This document shows positions 26,191 to 34,982 of a stretch of DNA of 64,000 nt, piece after piece. A model generated the notes under the pieces. That model saw only the letters and a list, made by a program, of their open reading frames with translations, was not told the DNA's origin and did no database searches. Each line of letters opens with the position of its first letter. The stretch's first letter is position 1. Origin of the DNA: Mesorhizobium amorphae. GTDB taxonomy: Bacteria > Pseudomonadota > Alphaproteobacteria > Rhizobiales > Rhizobiaceae. Location: contig QFNI01000005.1 in assembly GCA_003240775.1 (NCBI GenBank), forward strand, positions 79,986-143,985, in the 5' to 3' direction. A program made the position numbers and the translations under genes.

Positions 26191-27591
26191 ATGCGCCCCG
26201 AAACGCGGCGCGGCTGGCTGAGCCGCCTGAACTTCCGCTCGGTGGCGGTGCGCGTGGTGGCGTTCTCCACGCTGTGGGCGGTGCTGGCGCTGGTGGTGAT
26301 CTCCACCGTGATCGCAACGCTTTACCGCGATGTCAGCGAGCGCGGCTTCGAGAGCCTGCTTTCGGCGCACCTCTTCAACCTGATCGGCTCGGTCGGCGTG
26401 ACCGAGAACGGCGTGCTTTCGGGCACGCCGGACCTCGGCGACCTCCGCTTCTCCGAGCCGCGCTCGGGCTGGTACTGGTCGGTGGAACCGGTGGCGGGCG
26501 GCATTCTGGGCGAGCGGCGCTCGCTGTCCATGACCGCGCCCGTGCCTTCGCCCTCCGAAGCGCAGGTGCCCTTCGACAGCGGCTTCACGCGCACCTATCG
26601 CATCGCCGGGCCGGACGGCGAGGATCTCCAGGTGCTCGAAAACGAGTTCGTGCTCGATACGCAGAACCGCGTGGCGCGCTTCCGCGTGATGGGCAACCAC
26701 GCCGAATTGGAAGGCGAGATCGAGACCTTCGAGCGCCAGCTCATGACCTATCTCGGCCTGTTCGGCATCGGCATGATCGCCATCAACGCGCTCGCCATCC
26801 TGCTCGGCCTGCGCCCGCTCAACCGCGTGCGCGCGGCCCTTGCCGGGGTGCGCGAAGGCCGCGCCGCGCGCCTCGACGGCCGCTTTCCCCCCGAGATCGA
26901 GCCGCTGGTGAGCGAGACCAACGCGCTGATCGAGAACAACCGGCGCATCGTGGAGCGCTCGCGCACGCAGGTCGGCAACCTCGCCCATTCGCTGAAGACG
27001 CCGCTCGCCGTGCTCGTCAACGAGGGGCGCAACATGGGCGGCCCACGCGGGCAACTGATCGCCGAGCAGTCCGAAGCCATGCAGTCCCAGGTGGAGCACT
27101 ATCTCCGGCGCGCCCGCATCGCCGCCCAGCGCGAAAGCGTGGTGTTCCGCACGCCCGTGGCGGCAACGGTCGAGCGCGTGGCGCGCGTGATCGCCAAGCT
27201 CCATCCCGAGCGCCGGATCGAGACCGTGCTGCCGCCCGACGAGCTTGTCTTCGCCGGCGAAAAGGAAGACCTGGAAGAGGTGATCGGCAACCTGCTCGAA
27301 AACGCCGCCAAATGGGCGGAGCGCGCGGTGCGCGTTTCGGTGGCGCCGGTCGAGGGCGAGGACGGGCGGCGCATCCTGGTCGCGATCGAGGACGACGGCC
27401 CCGGCATTCCCGACGACCGGGCGCGGGAGGCGCTGCTGCGCGGCCGCAGGCTGGACGAGACCAAGCCCGGCAGCGGGCTCGGGCTCGCCATCGTGGCCGA
27501 ACTCGTCAAGGAATATGGCGGTCTGCTCAAGCTCGAGCGCTCGGAGCTGGGTGGCCTGAAAGCCACCGTGCGGTTGAGAAGCGTCGACTGA
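26191..27591 (+). CDS. feuQ: Sensor histidine kinase FeuQ
   Basis: A 466-residue inner-membrane kinase, partner of FeuP. Transmembrane helices lie at about 22-44 and 187-207 and flank a periplasmic sensor domain of about 140 residues. A HAMP-like linker leads to the H-box VGNLAHSLKTPLAVL (His 266). The ATPase domain shows IGNLLENAAKW, DDGPGIPDD and GSGLGLAIV. ATG at 26191, 8 bp after feuP. In rhizobia FeuQ balances kinase and phosphatase activity under control of small periplasmic proteins. Confidence 0.88.
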   Translation: MRPETRRGWLSRLNFRSVAVRVVAFSTLWAVLALVVISTVIATLYRDVSERGFESLLSAHLFNLIGSVGVTENGVLSGTPDLGDLRFSEPRSGWYWSVEPVAGGILGERRSLSMTAPVPSPSEAQVPFDSGFTRTYRIAGPDGEDLQVLENEFVLDTQNRVARFRVMGNHAELEGEIETFERQLMTYLGLFGIGMIAINALAILLGLRPLNRVRAALAGVREGRAARLDGRFPPEIEPLVSETNALIENNRRIVERSRTQVGNLAHSLKTPLAVLVNEGRNMGGPRGQLIAEQSEAMQSQVEHYLRRARIAAQRESVVFRTPVAATVERVARVIAKLHPERRIETVLPPDELVFAGEKEDLEEVIGNLLENAAKWAERAVRVSVAPVEGEDGRRILVAIEDDGPGIPDDRAREALLRGRRLDETKPGSGLGLAIVAELVKEYGGLLKLERSELGGLKATVRLRSVD

Positions 27592-27639
27592 AGCCTCTGC
27601 AAGGCTCCGCACCCGCTTGCGGGCGCTCTCCCCCCTGAC

Positions 27640-27747
27640 CTAGAGCATGGCCCGTGAAGCCGGATTCACAGGAAATGCCCAAGCACTTCGTTTCCCCCGC
27701 AGTTCCCCGCGCGAAACCGCTTCGCACTTTCGGGGGGACTGCTCTAG
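27640..27747. repeat. Palindromic intergenic element bounded by CTAGAGCA/TGCTCTAG
   Basis: An 8-bp inverted repeat (CTAGAGCA 27640-27647, TGCTCTAG 27740-27747) encloses 92 bp holding the 17-mer AAAGTGCGAAGCGGTTT on the minus strand (27714-27730). The same 17-mer occurs exactly at 52401-52417, and close variants at 28243 and 28298. Elements of this kind are common between rhizobial genes. Confidence 0.75.
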
Positions 27748-27797
27748 AAGCGGAAAAAGGGCAGGGGCAAGCCGCCCGCGGAAGCGTCGAGGTCAAG

Positions 27798-28229
27798 GTG
27801 TTGCAGTCTTTCGGCCGGTTCGGGTGCATCGTTGCGGCTCTCGCTCTCTTGGGCGGATGCACGACGCTGAGCGGCAGTGCGCCGGTGGCGCCTCAGCCCC
27901 AGTCGGGCGTCGATCGCGAAGCCATCATCGCAGCTCTCGGCGGCGGGCTGGTCGGCGGCACGGTGGGCACCGATCTGAGCGGCGGCGAGAAGCGGCGCGC
28001 CCTGGAAGCCGAATACCGCACGCTCGAAGCCGCGCCGGCCGGCGAGCGCGTGGCCTGGCAGGGCGACAGCACCGGCCGCCGCGGCGAGGTGGTGGCGGCG
28101 CAGCCCTATCGCGTCGGCTCACAGGACTGCCGCCAGTTCAGCCAGACCGTGTTCACGCCCGCAGGCTCGCGCACCGCGCGCGGCACCGCCTGCCGCGCCG
28201 CCGGCGGAAGCTGGTCGCTGCTGAACTGA
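27798..28229 (+). CDS. Lipoprotein of the 17-kDa surface antigen type
   Basis: A 143-residue predicted lipoprotein: signal sequence ending in the lipobox LLGGC (lipidated Cys at about 24), a Gly-rich segment AALGGGLVGGTVGTDLSGG, then GEKRRALEAEYRTLEAAPAG and the C-terminal CRQFSQTVFTPAGSRTARG-type domain of rickettsial 17-kDa antigens. The GTG at 27798 (GAGGTCAAG before it) is chosen. The frame is open from 27654, but those residues come from the upstream repeat and precede an otherwise proper signal. Outer-membrane location is expected; function unknown. Confidence 0.72.
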   Translation: MLQSFGRFGCIVAALALLGGCTTLSGSAPVAPQPQSGVDREAIIAALGGGLVGGTVGTDLSGGEKRRALEAEYRTLEAAPAGERVAWQGDSTGRRGEVVAAQPYRVGSQDCRQFSQTVFTPAGSRTARGTACRAAGGSWSLLN

Positions 28230-28230
28230 A

Positions 28231-28327
28231 GGCTGTCAGGGCAAAGTGGAAACCGGTTTGCCCGACCCGACAGCCGACAGCTAGAGGCTGTCAGGGCAAA
28301 GTGGGAAGCGGTTTGCCCGGTCCCACA
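28231..28327. repeat. Tandem pair of 55-bp palindromic repeats
   Basis: Two units start at 28231 and 28286 with GGCTGTCAGGGCAAAGTGG and share the core AAAGTGgnAAsCGGTTT (28243-28259 and 28298-28314). In unit one GGCTGTC (28231-28237) is complementary to GACAGCC (28269-28275). Unit two ends in an imperfect CACAGCC. The pair fills the gap between the lipoprotein gene and ccmI. Confidence 0.75.
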
Positions 28328-28421
28328 GCCCACAACCGAAGCCTGCCTGCGGCCGCCGCCGTCATTCCGCCGCAGCCTTGCGCCATTGGCAGGCCGGAAT
28401 TCAGGCAATAGATGACGGGCG

Positions 28422-29537
28422 ATGCTTTTCTGGTTGATCGCGGCGCTGTTGACGCTCGGAGCGAGCCTCTCCGTGCTGTTGCCGCTTTCGGGGCGGCGAG
28501 CGGACGCTTCCTCGTCCGCCGAGCACGATCTCGTTGTCTTCAAGCAGCAGATGGCCGAAGTGGAGCGCGACCGCGCGACCGGCATGCTGGGCGCAGCCGA
28601 AGCCGACGAGGCGCGCGCCGAAATCGGGCGCCAGATCCTGCGGCTCGACCGCGAGGCCCGCAAGGCTGAAGCCCCGCCCTCGGGCCGGCTGCGCCTGGTG
28701 GGGGTGGCGGCCGTGTTTCTCGTGCCGCTTCTGAGCTGGGGCGTCTATGCGTCCGTCGGCTCGCCCGATTTGCCGTCCCAGCCGCTCGAAGCGCGCCTGG
28801 ACAAGCCCACGGAAGAAAGCTCGGTCGAGGAACTCGTGGCGCGCATCGAGCGCAGCCTGCGCGCCAACCCCGAGGACGGCCGCGGCTGGGAGATGCTCGG
28901 CCCCGTTTATCTGCAGCTCGGCCGCTTCGACGACGCCGCCAACGCCTTCCGCCAGGCGATCCGCATCGAGGGCACGGCGCCCGCGCGCGAGGTGGGCCTG
29001 GGCGAGGCGCTGACGGGCGCAGCGAACGGCAAGGTGACGGACGAGGCACGCGCCGCCTTCGAGCGCGTGCTCGCGGCCGAGCCGACCAACGGGCTCGCCC
29101 GCTTCCGGCTGGCCGCCGCCGACGCGCAGGCCGGGCGCACCGCGGAAGCCTTGGCTGCCTGGAACGCGCTTCTTCCCACGCTCGGACCCCAATCCCCGCT
29201 CCGCCCCGCGGTCACCCGCGCGATCGAACTGGCCTCCGCCGCCCAGGCGCCGGGGCCGACCGCCGAGCAGGTGGAAGCGGCGGACGGCATGTCGGCCGCC
29301 GACCGCACGGCGATGGTGGAGGGCATGGTCGCCTCGCTCGACCAGCGGCTGCGCGAGGCGCCCCAGGACGTGGAAGGCTGGCTGCGGCTCGTGCGCTCCT
29401 ATGCCGTGCTCGGGCGCAAGCCCGATGCGACGGACGCGCTGAAGCGCGGGGTTGCAGCCCTTGGCCCCGAAAGCGAAGGTGCCGTGCGCCTCAACGAACT
29501 CGGGCGGAGCCTGGAACTGGAGAGCGATCCGTCATGA
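28422..29537 (+). CDS. ccmI: Cytochrome c biogenesis protein CcmI (CycH)
   Basis: A 371-residue CcmI, which holds apocytochrome c and presents it to the haem lyase CcmF-CcmH. Two transmembrane helices (about 2-20 and 88-107) flank a cytoplasmic leucine-zipper-like segment with DLVVFKQQMAEVERDRATGM. The periplasmic C-terminal half has TPR repeats (GWEMLGPVYLQLGRFDDAAN). It opens the ccmI-ccmE-ccmF-ccmH operon, with each gene overlapping the next by 1-4 bp. Confidence 0.92.
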   Translation: MLFWLIAALLTLGASLSVLLPLSGRRADASSSAEHDLVVFKQQMAEVERDRATGMLGAAEADEARAEIGRQILRLDREARKAEAPPSGRLRLVGVAAVFLVPLLSWGVYASVGSPDLPSQPLEARLDKPTEESSVEELVARIERSLRANPEDGRGWEMLGPVYLQLGRFDDAANAFRQAIRIEGTAPAREVGLGEALTGAANGKVTDEARAAFERVLAAEPTNGLARFRLAAADAQAGRTAEALAAWNALLPTLGPQSPLRPAVTRAIELASAAQAPGPTAEQVEAADGMSAADRTAMVEGMVASLDQRLREAPQDVEGWLRLVRSYAVLGRKPDATDALKRGVAALGPESEGAVRLNELGRSLELESDPS

Positions 29538-29971
29538 CGCGCAAGGGCAAGCGGTTGAGCGTGATCGGGGCGGGCGCGGCGTTTCTCGCGGCAGCCGCCG
29601 GCCTCACCTTCTATGCGCTCGGCCAGAAGGCTTCGTTCTTCTTCATGCCCGCCGAGTTGCAGGCGGCGGAGCTCGCGCCCGGCCAGCGCATCCGGCTGGG
29701 CGGCCTGGTGGGCGAGGGCAGCATCCGGCGCGGCGAGGGGACGAGCGTCGCCTTCATCGTGACCGACGAGCAGGATTCGGTGCCCGTCACCTTCGCCGGC
29801 CTGCTGCCCGATCTCTTCCGCGAGGGCCAGGGCGTGATCACCGAGGGCGCTTTCGGCGCGGACGGCGTGTTCCACGCCGACAGCGTGCTCGCCAAGCACG
29901 ACGAGAACTACATGCCCCGCGAGGTCGCCGAAGGCCTCAAGGCCAAGGGCGTCTGGCAGGAAGAGCAGTGA
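29534..29971 (+). CDS. ccmE: Haem chaperone CcmE (CycJ)
   Basis: A 145-residue periplasmic haem chaperone anchored by an N-terminal helix (about 9-29). The haem-binding motif LAKHDENYMP is present with the covalent His at about 122 and Tyr 126, and the beta-barrel phrase VPVTFAGLLPDLFREGQGVI is typical. It overlaps ccmI by 4 bp and ccmF by 1 bp. Confidence 0.95.
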   Translation: MTRKGKRLSVIGAGAAFLAAAAGLTFYALGQKASFFFMPAELQAAELAPGQRIRLGGLVGEGSIRRGEGTSVAFIVTDEQDSVPVTFAGLLPDLFREGQGVITEGAFGADGVFHADSVLAKHDENYMPREVAEGLKAKGVWQEEQ

Positions 29972-31953
29972 TGGTCGAAACCGGCCACTTCGCGCTGGTG
30001 CTGGCCTTCGCGCTTGCGCTCGTGCAGTCCACCGTGCCGTTGGTCGGCGCGCGCACCGGCGAGCGGCGGCTGATGGATGTGGGCGGGCCGGTGGCCGTGA
30101 CGGGCTTCGCGCTCGTCGCGGTGGCGTTTCTCGCGCTCGTCGTCGCCTATGCGCAGTCGGACTTCTCGGTGCGCAACGTGTGGGAGAACTCCCACTCGCT
30201 CAAGCCGATGATCTACAAGATCAGCGGCGCCTGGGGGAACCACGAGGGCTCGATGCTGCTCTGGGTTCTGATCCTCACGCTGTTCGGCGCGGCCGTGGCG
30301 GGTTTCGGCACCAACCTGCCGCCCACGCTGCGCGCCAATGTGCTGGCCGTGCAGGGCATGATCGGCGCGACCTTCCTGCTCTTCATCCTCTTGACGTCGA
30401 ACCCCTTCGCCCGCCTCGACCCCGCCCCCATCGAGGGCCAGGACCTCAACCCGATCCTCCAGGACATCGGGTTGGCCATCCATCCGCCGCTTCTTTATCT
30501 CGGCTATGTCGGCTTTTCCGTCTGCTTCTCCTTTGCGGTGGCTGCCCTCATCGAAGGCCGCATCGACGCGGCCTGGGCGCGCTGGGTGCGGCCCTGGACG
30601 CTGGCCGCCTGGGTGTTTCTGACGGGCGGCATCGCGATGGGCTCCTACTGGGCCTATTACGAACTCGGCTGGGGCGGCTTCTGGTTCTGGGACCCGGTGG
30701 AGAACGCCTCCTTCATGCCCTGGCTCGCGGGCACGGCGCTCCTGCATTCGGCGCTGGTGATGGAGAAGCGCTCGGCGCTCAAAGTGTGGACGATCCTCCT
30801 GTCCATCCTCACATTTTCGCTGTCGCTGCTCGGCACGTTCCTGGTGCGCTCGGGCGTTCTGACATCGGTTCATGCCTTTGCGACCGATCCGACGCGCGGC
30901 GTGTTCATTCTGGGCATTCTCGCGCTCTTTGTCGGCGGCTCGCTCGCGCTGTTTGCGCTTCGCGCCTCCGCGCTCACGCCCGGCGGCATCTTCCAGCCGG
31001 TCTCGCGCGAGGGCTCGCTCGTTCTCAACAACCTCTTTTTGACCACCGCCACCGCCACCGTTCTGATCGGCACGCTCTATCCGCTTGCCGTGGAAGCAGT
31101 GTCGGGTGCCAAGATCTCGGTCGGCGCGCCCTTCTTCAACCTCACTTTCGGCCTCGTGATGGCGCCGCTCCTGCTGCTCGTGCCCTTCGGGCCGATGCTC
31201 GCCTGGAAGCGCGGCGACGTGGCGGGCGCGGCCCAGCGCCTGATGGCCGCCGGCGGGGCGGCGCTCTTCGCCATGGTGGTGACCGGCCTTTTCGCCGAGC
31301 CGCGCTCGGTTCTGGCGGCGGTGGGCGTGGGCATCGCCGTCTGGCTGATCGGCGGGGTGCTGACCGACCTGTTCCTGCGCGCAGGCCTGCCCAAGGCGGG
31401 TCTCGGCAACGCGTTTCGCCGCGTGCGCGGACTGCCGCGCTCGGTGATCGGCACGATGCTGGCCCATGCGGGCCTGGGCATCACCGTTCTCGGCCTCGTC
31501 GGCACGCTCGCCTTCGGGCGCGAGGTGATCGTGGCGGCAGCCCCCGGCGACACCTTCACGGCCGGTCCCTTCCAGCTGCGCTATGACGGCTCCCAGGCCA
31601 TGAACGGGCCGAACTTCAGCGAGGAGCGCGCCCACTTCACCATTCTCGACGCGAGCGGCGCCCCCCGCGACGGCGTCTACTCCGCCAAGCGCTTCTACCC
31701 CGTGCGCCAGATGCCCACCACCGAAGCCGGCATCCGCACCTACGGCTTCAGCCAGCTCTATGTTTCGGTGGGCGAGGGAGGCGGGGAAGGGCGCATCGTG
31801 GTGCGCGTCTGGTGGAAGCCGCTGGTCACGCTGATCTGGGGCGGGTCGGTGTTCATGATGGTGGGCGGCACGCTTTCGCTGTTTGACCGCCGCCTGCGGG
31901 TGGGCGCGCCCGCCGCGCGTGCCCGCAAGCCTGTCGCGGTGCCCGCCGAATGA
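29971..31953 (+). CDS. ccmF: Cytochrome c haem lyase subunit CcmF (CycK)
   Basis: A 660-residue membrane protein with about 15 helices that joins haem from holo-CcmE to apocytochrome c. The tryptophan-rich haem-handling motif WGGFWFWDPVENASFMPW is seen near residue 230, with periplasmic His residues in AWGNHEGSMLLWVL and IHPPLLYLGYVGF. The ATG at 29971 overlaps the ccmE stop (TGATG). Length and topology are normal. Confidence 0.95.
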   Translation: MVETGHFALVLAFALALVQSTVPLVGARTGERRLMDVGGPVAVTGFALVAVAFLALVVAYAQSDFSVRNVWENSHSLKPMIYKISGAWGNHEGSMLLWVLILTLFGAAVAGFGTNLPPTLRANVLAVQGMIGATFLLFILLTSNPFARLDPAPIEGQDLNPILQDIGLAIHPPLLYLGYVGFSVCFSFAVAALIEGRIDAAWARWVRPWTLAAWVFLTGGIAMGSYWAYYELGWGGFWFWDPVENASFMPWLAGTALLHSALVMEKRSALKVWTILLSILTFSLSLLGTFLVRSGVLTSVHAFATDPTRGVFILGILALFVGGSLALFALRASALTPGGIFQPVSREGSLVLNNLFLTTATATVLIGTLYPLAVEAVSGAKISVGAPFFNLTFGLVMAPLLLLVPFGPMLAWKRGDVAGAAQRLMAAGGAALFAMVVTGLFAEPRSVLAAVGVGIAVWLIGGVLTDLFLRAGLPKAGLGNAFRRVRGLPRSVIGTMLAHAGLGITVLGLVGTLAFGREVIVAAAPGDTFTAGPFQLRYDGSQAMNGPNFSEERAHFTILDASGAPRDGVYSAKRFYPVRQMPTTEAGIRTYGFSQLYVSVGEGGGEGRIVVRVWWKPLVTLIWGGSVFMMVGGTLSLFDRRLRVGAPAARARKPVAVPAE

Positions 31954-32405
31954 TGCGCCGGGCCGCCCGCGCGCTGCTGTTCCTGCTGCTTCTCGCCGGG
32001 CCCGTCCATGCCGTGCAGCCCGACGAGGTTCTGGCCGACCCGGCACTCGAAACGCGCGCGCGGGGCATCTCGGCACAGCTTCGCTGCATGGTCTGCCAGA
32101 ACCAGTCGATCGACGATTCCGACGCCGACCTCGCGCGCGACCTGCGGCTCGTGGTGCGCGACCGGCTCCAGGCGGGCGACAGCGACAGCGCGGTGATCGA
32201 CTACGTGGTCGCGCGCTATGGCGAGTTCGTGCTGCTCAAGCCCTTGTGGAACTGGCGCAACGCGCTTCTGTGGGGCGCGCCGGCGCTGATCCTGCTCGTG
32301 GCCGGCACCGCGATGGGCCTGCGCGCGCGCCGCCGCACGGCAAGCGTGCCCCCGCTCGACCAGTCCGAGGAAGAGCGGCTGCGCCAGATCCTCGAGCGCC
32401 CCTGA
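31950..32405 (+). CDS. ccmH: Cytochrome c biogenesis thiol protein CcmH (CycL)
   Basis: A 151-residue membrane-anchored thioredox protein that reduces apocytochrome c haem-binding thiols. Signal segment at about 5-21, the active motif LRCMVCQNQSI with Cys 46 and Cys 49, and a C-terminal helix (about 103-125). It ends the ccm operon and overlaps ccmF by 4 bp. degP follows 119 bp later. Confidence 0.94.
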   Translation: MMRRAARALLFLLLLAGPVHAVQPDEVLADPALETRARGISAQLRCMVCQNQSIDDSDADLARDLRLVVRDRLQAGDSDSAVIDYVVARYGEFVLLKPLWNWRNALLWGAPALILLVAGTAMGLRARRRTASVPPLDQSEEERLRQILERP

Positions 32406-32524
32406 CGCGCACCCATCCTTACCAAAGTTTCATTTTGCGGCCATCGCGGCGTAATGTGGCGGCCCCTATCTCTGTCTGCGAAGGATGCACGAAGAGCATC
32501 CCTTTCGAGAGGACAGCATCTTCC

Positions 32525-34048
32525 ATGAACCAGGTTCCCACCCCCTCCACCCGCCGGAGCCGCCTGCTTGCCGCCGTTGCCTCGCTGGCCGTGGCGGGCG
32601 CCATCGGCGCCGGCGCCGTGACCACCGGCACCCTTCCCGTCTTCGCCCAGCCCGTCCGCGTCGACACCACCGTGCAGGCGCCGAGCTTCGCCGATGTGGT
32701 GGACCGCGTTTCGCCGGCGGTCGTCAGCGTGCGCGTGGAATCGCGCGTAGAGCCCGCCTCCGACCGCGGCCAGGACATGGCGCGCGGTTTCGACAGCCTG
32801 CCCGACAACCATCCCCTCAAGCGCTTCTTCCGTGAGTTCGGCGGCGGCGGCGAGCGGGGCATGGAGGGCCGCCGCGCCAACCCGCGCGCCGAGCGCTCCC
32901 TGTCGCAGGGCTCGGGCTTCTTCGTGTCCGACGACGGCTACATCGTCACCAACAACCACGTGGTCGACGGCGGCACGAGCTTCACGGTGGTTTCCAACAC
33001 CGGCGAGGAGATGTCGGCCAAGCTGATCGGCACCGACCCGCGCACCGACCTGGCGCTGCTCAAGGTCGAGGGCGACCAGAAGTTCACCTATGTGGACTTC
33101 GCCGACGACGCCAAGGTCCGCGTCGGCGACTGGGTGGTGGCCGTGGGCAACCCCTTTGGCCTCGGCGGCACGGTGACCGCCGGCATCGTCTCGGCGCGCG
33201 GCCGCGACATCGGCGCCGGCCCCTATGACGACTTCATCCAGATCGACGCCGCCGTGAACCGCGGCAATTCGGGCGGCCCCGCCTTCAACATCAACGGCGA
33301 GGTGGTCGGCGTGAACACCGCCATCTTCTCGCCCTCGGGCGGCAATGTCGGCATCGCGTTCGCCATTCCCGCTGCCACCGCCCGCGAGGTCGTGGCCGAT
33401 CTCAAGCGCGACGGCAGCGTGAGCCGCGGCTGGCTGGGCGTGCAGATCCAGCCCGTCGACAAGGACATCGCCGACAGCCTCGGCCTGCCCGGAACGGGCG
33501 GCGCGCTGGTGAACCAGCCGCAGGACGGCAGCCCCGCCTTTGCGGCCGGCGTCGAAACCGGCGACGTGATCACCAAGGTGAACGGCGAAGCGGTGGCCGG
33601 CCCCCGCGAGCTGGCCCGCACCATCGCCCGCATCGCGCCCGAGCAGACCGCCGACCTGACGATCTGGCGCGACGGCAAGGAGCAGGTGATCAAGGTGCCC
33701 CTCGGCACGCTGCCGGGCGACGACCGCCAGGCGTCCAAAGACACCAACGACGACGCGCCCGCCCAGACCGAGCTTTCCTCGCTGGACGAGCTCGGCCTGA
33801 CGGTGACGCGCGCCGATGACGGCCGCGGCCTCGTGGTGACCGACGTGGAGCCCGACAGCCCGGCCGCCGAGCGCGGCTTCCAGGCCGGCGACGTGATCAC
33901 GGCGGTGAACTCGGCCGAGGTGCGCCGCACCTCCGATGTCACCCGCGCCATCGAGGACGCCACCAAGGCCGGTCGCAAGGCCGTGCTGATGCAGGTGACG
34001 CGCGACGATGCGAGCCGCTTCGTGGCCCTGCCGGTCGCCCGCAGCTGA
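32525..34048 (+). CDS. degP: Periplasmic serine protease DegP (Do/HtrA)
   Basis: A 507-residue HtrA protease/chaperone of the periplasm. Signal peptide about 1-41 (cut after VFA), trypsin-like domain with the triad His 145 (TNNHVVDG), Asp 175 (DPRTDLALL) and Ser 249 (GNSGGPAF), then two PDZ domains (about 290-390 and 420-507). The ATG at 32525 is preceded by GAGAGGA. The place after ccmH and before the two-component pair is the rhizobial order. A perfect hairpin follows the stop. Confidence 0.95.
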   Translation: MNQVPTPSTRRSRLLAAVASLAVAGAIGAGAVTTGTLPVFAQPVRVDTTVQAPSFADVVDRVSPAVVSVRVESRVEPASDRGQDMARGFDSLPDNHPLKRFFREFGGGGERGMEGRRANPRAERSLSQGSGFFVSDDGYIVTNNHVVDGGTSFTVVSNTGEEMSAKLIGTDPRTDLALLKVEGDQKFTYVDFADDAKVRVGDWVVAVGNPFGLGGTVTAGIVSARGRDIGAGPYDDFIQIDAAVNRGNSGGPAFNINGEVVGVNTAIFSPSGGNVGIAFAIPAATAREVVADLKRDGSVSRGWLGVQIQPVDKDIADSLGLPGTGGALVNQPQDGSPAFAAGVETGDVITKVNGEAVAGPRELARTIARIAPEQTADLTIWRDGKEQVIKVPLGTLPGDDRQASKDTNDDAPAQTELSSLDELGLTVTRADDGRGLVVTDVEPDSPAAERGFQAGDVITAVNSAEVRRTSDVTRAIEDATKAGRKAVLMQVTRDDASRFVALPVARS

Positions 34049-34054
34049 CGGGCC

Positions 34055-34080
34055 GGGCGGCGCCTCAAGGGGCGCCGCCC
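34055..34080 (+). terminator. Hairpin after degP (no T-run)
   Basis: GGGCGGCGCC (34055-34064) and GGCGCCGCCC (34071-34080) form a perfect 10-bp GC stem with a 6-nt loop, 6 bp after the degP stop codon. No T tract follows, so it may stabilise the mRNA end or terminate weakly. Confidence 0.5.
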
Positions 34081-34304
34081 AAGGCTCGGGAAACACGCGG
34101 CGCCCCTTGTTTCGCTTTCGCTTCCTTTCCCGAGCCCTCCGCACCCTTCTTCCGGGCGGCGACCCTCCGCACCCCCGGTTGGCCGCCCAGGAAGAGTGGA
34201 ATCCAGCGCCTTGCCCTTCTCGCGCGCCGGGTTCCGGCGGCGGCAGGTTCCCATACCCTGCCGCCGCACTCCCCCAACCGGTTTCCCCGCCCTATAAGGG
34301 CCCC

Positions 34305-34979
34305 ATGAAGATCCTCCTGATCGAAGACGACCGCGAGGCCGCCGACTACCTGCAGAAGGCCTTCGGCGAGGCCGGCCACACGGCCCATGTCGCAGCCGAC
34401 GGCGAAACGGGCTTCGCATTGGCCGAGGGCGCCGATTACGACGTGCTGGTGGTGGACCGCATGTTGCCCCGCCGCGACGGGCTGTCCGTGATCGCCGGCC
34501 TGCGCGGCAAGGGCGTCTCGACGCCCGTTCTGATCCTGTCCGCGCTGGGCGAGGTGGACGACCGCGTGACGGGCCTGCGCGCGGGCGGCGACGATTATCT
34601 CACCAAGCCCTATGCCTTCACCGAGCTTCTCGCGCGCGTGGAAGCGCTCGACCGCCGCTCCGCCGCGCGCGATTCCGAGACCCTCTACAAGGTGGGCGAC
34701 CTCGAGCTCGACCGCCTGTCGCATTCGGTGCGCCGGGGCGGGCGCGACATCGTTCTCCAGCCGCGCGAGTTCCGCCTGCTCGAATATCTCATGCGCCATG
34801 CCGGCCAGGTGGTGACGCGCACCATGCTGCTCGAAAATGTCTGGGACTACCATTTCGACCCCCAGACCAACGTGATCGACGTGCATGTGTCGCGCCTGCG
34901 CGGCAAGATCGAGAAGGAGTTCGCCTCGCCGCTGCTGCACACGGTGCGCGGCGCGGGCTATATCCTGAAGGCGCCCTGA
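34305..34979 (+). CDS. OmpR-family response regulator
   Basis: A 224-residue response regulator with receiver Asp 51 (VLVVDRMLPRRDGLSV), the LTKPYAFTELLARVEALDRR switch region, and a winged-helix DNA-binding domain (LQPREFRLLEYLMRHAGQVV, VIDVHVSRLRGKI). Its neighbours degP, the kinase downstream and glnE are the order seen near S. meliloti degP, where this pair has no settled name. Three bases separate it from the kinase. Envelope-stress sensing is possible but unproved. Confidence 0.85.
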   Translation: MKILLIEDDREAADYLQKAFGEAGHTAHVAADGETGFALAEGADYDVLVVDRMLPRRDGLSVIAGLRGKGVSTPVLILSALGEVDDRVTGLRAGGDDYLTKPYAFTELLARVEALDRRSAARDSETLYKVGDLELDRLSHSVRRGGRDIVLQPREFRLLEYLMRHAGQVVTRTMLLENVWDYHFDPQTNVIDVHVSRLRGKIEKEFASPLLHTVRGAGYILKAP

Positions 34980-34982
34980 GCC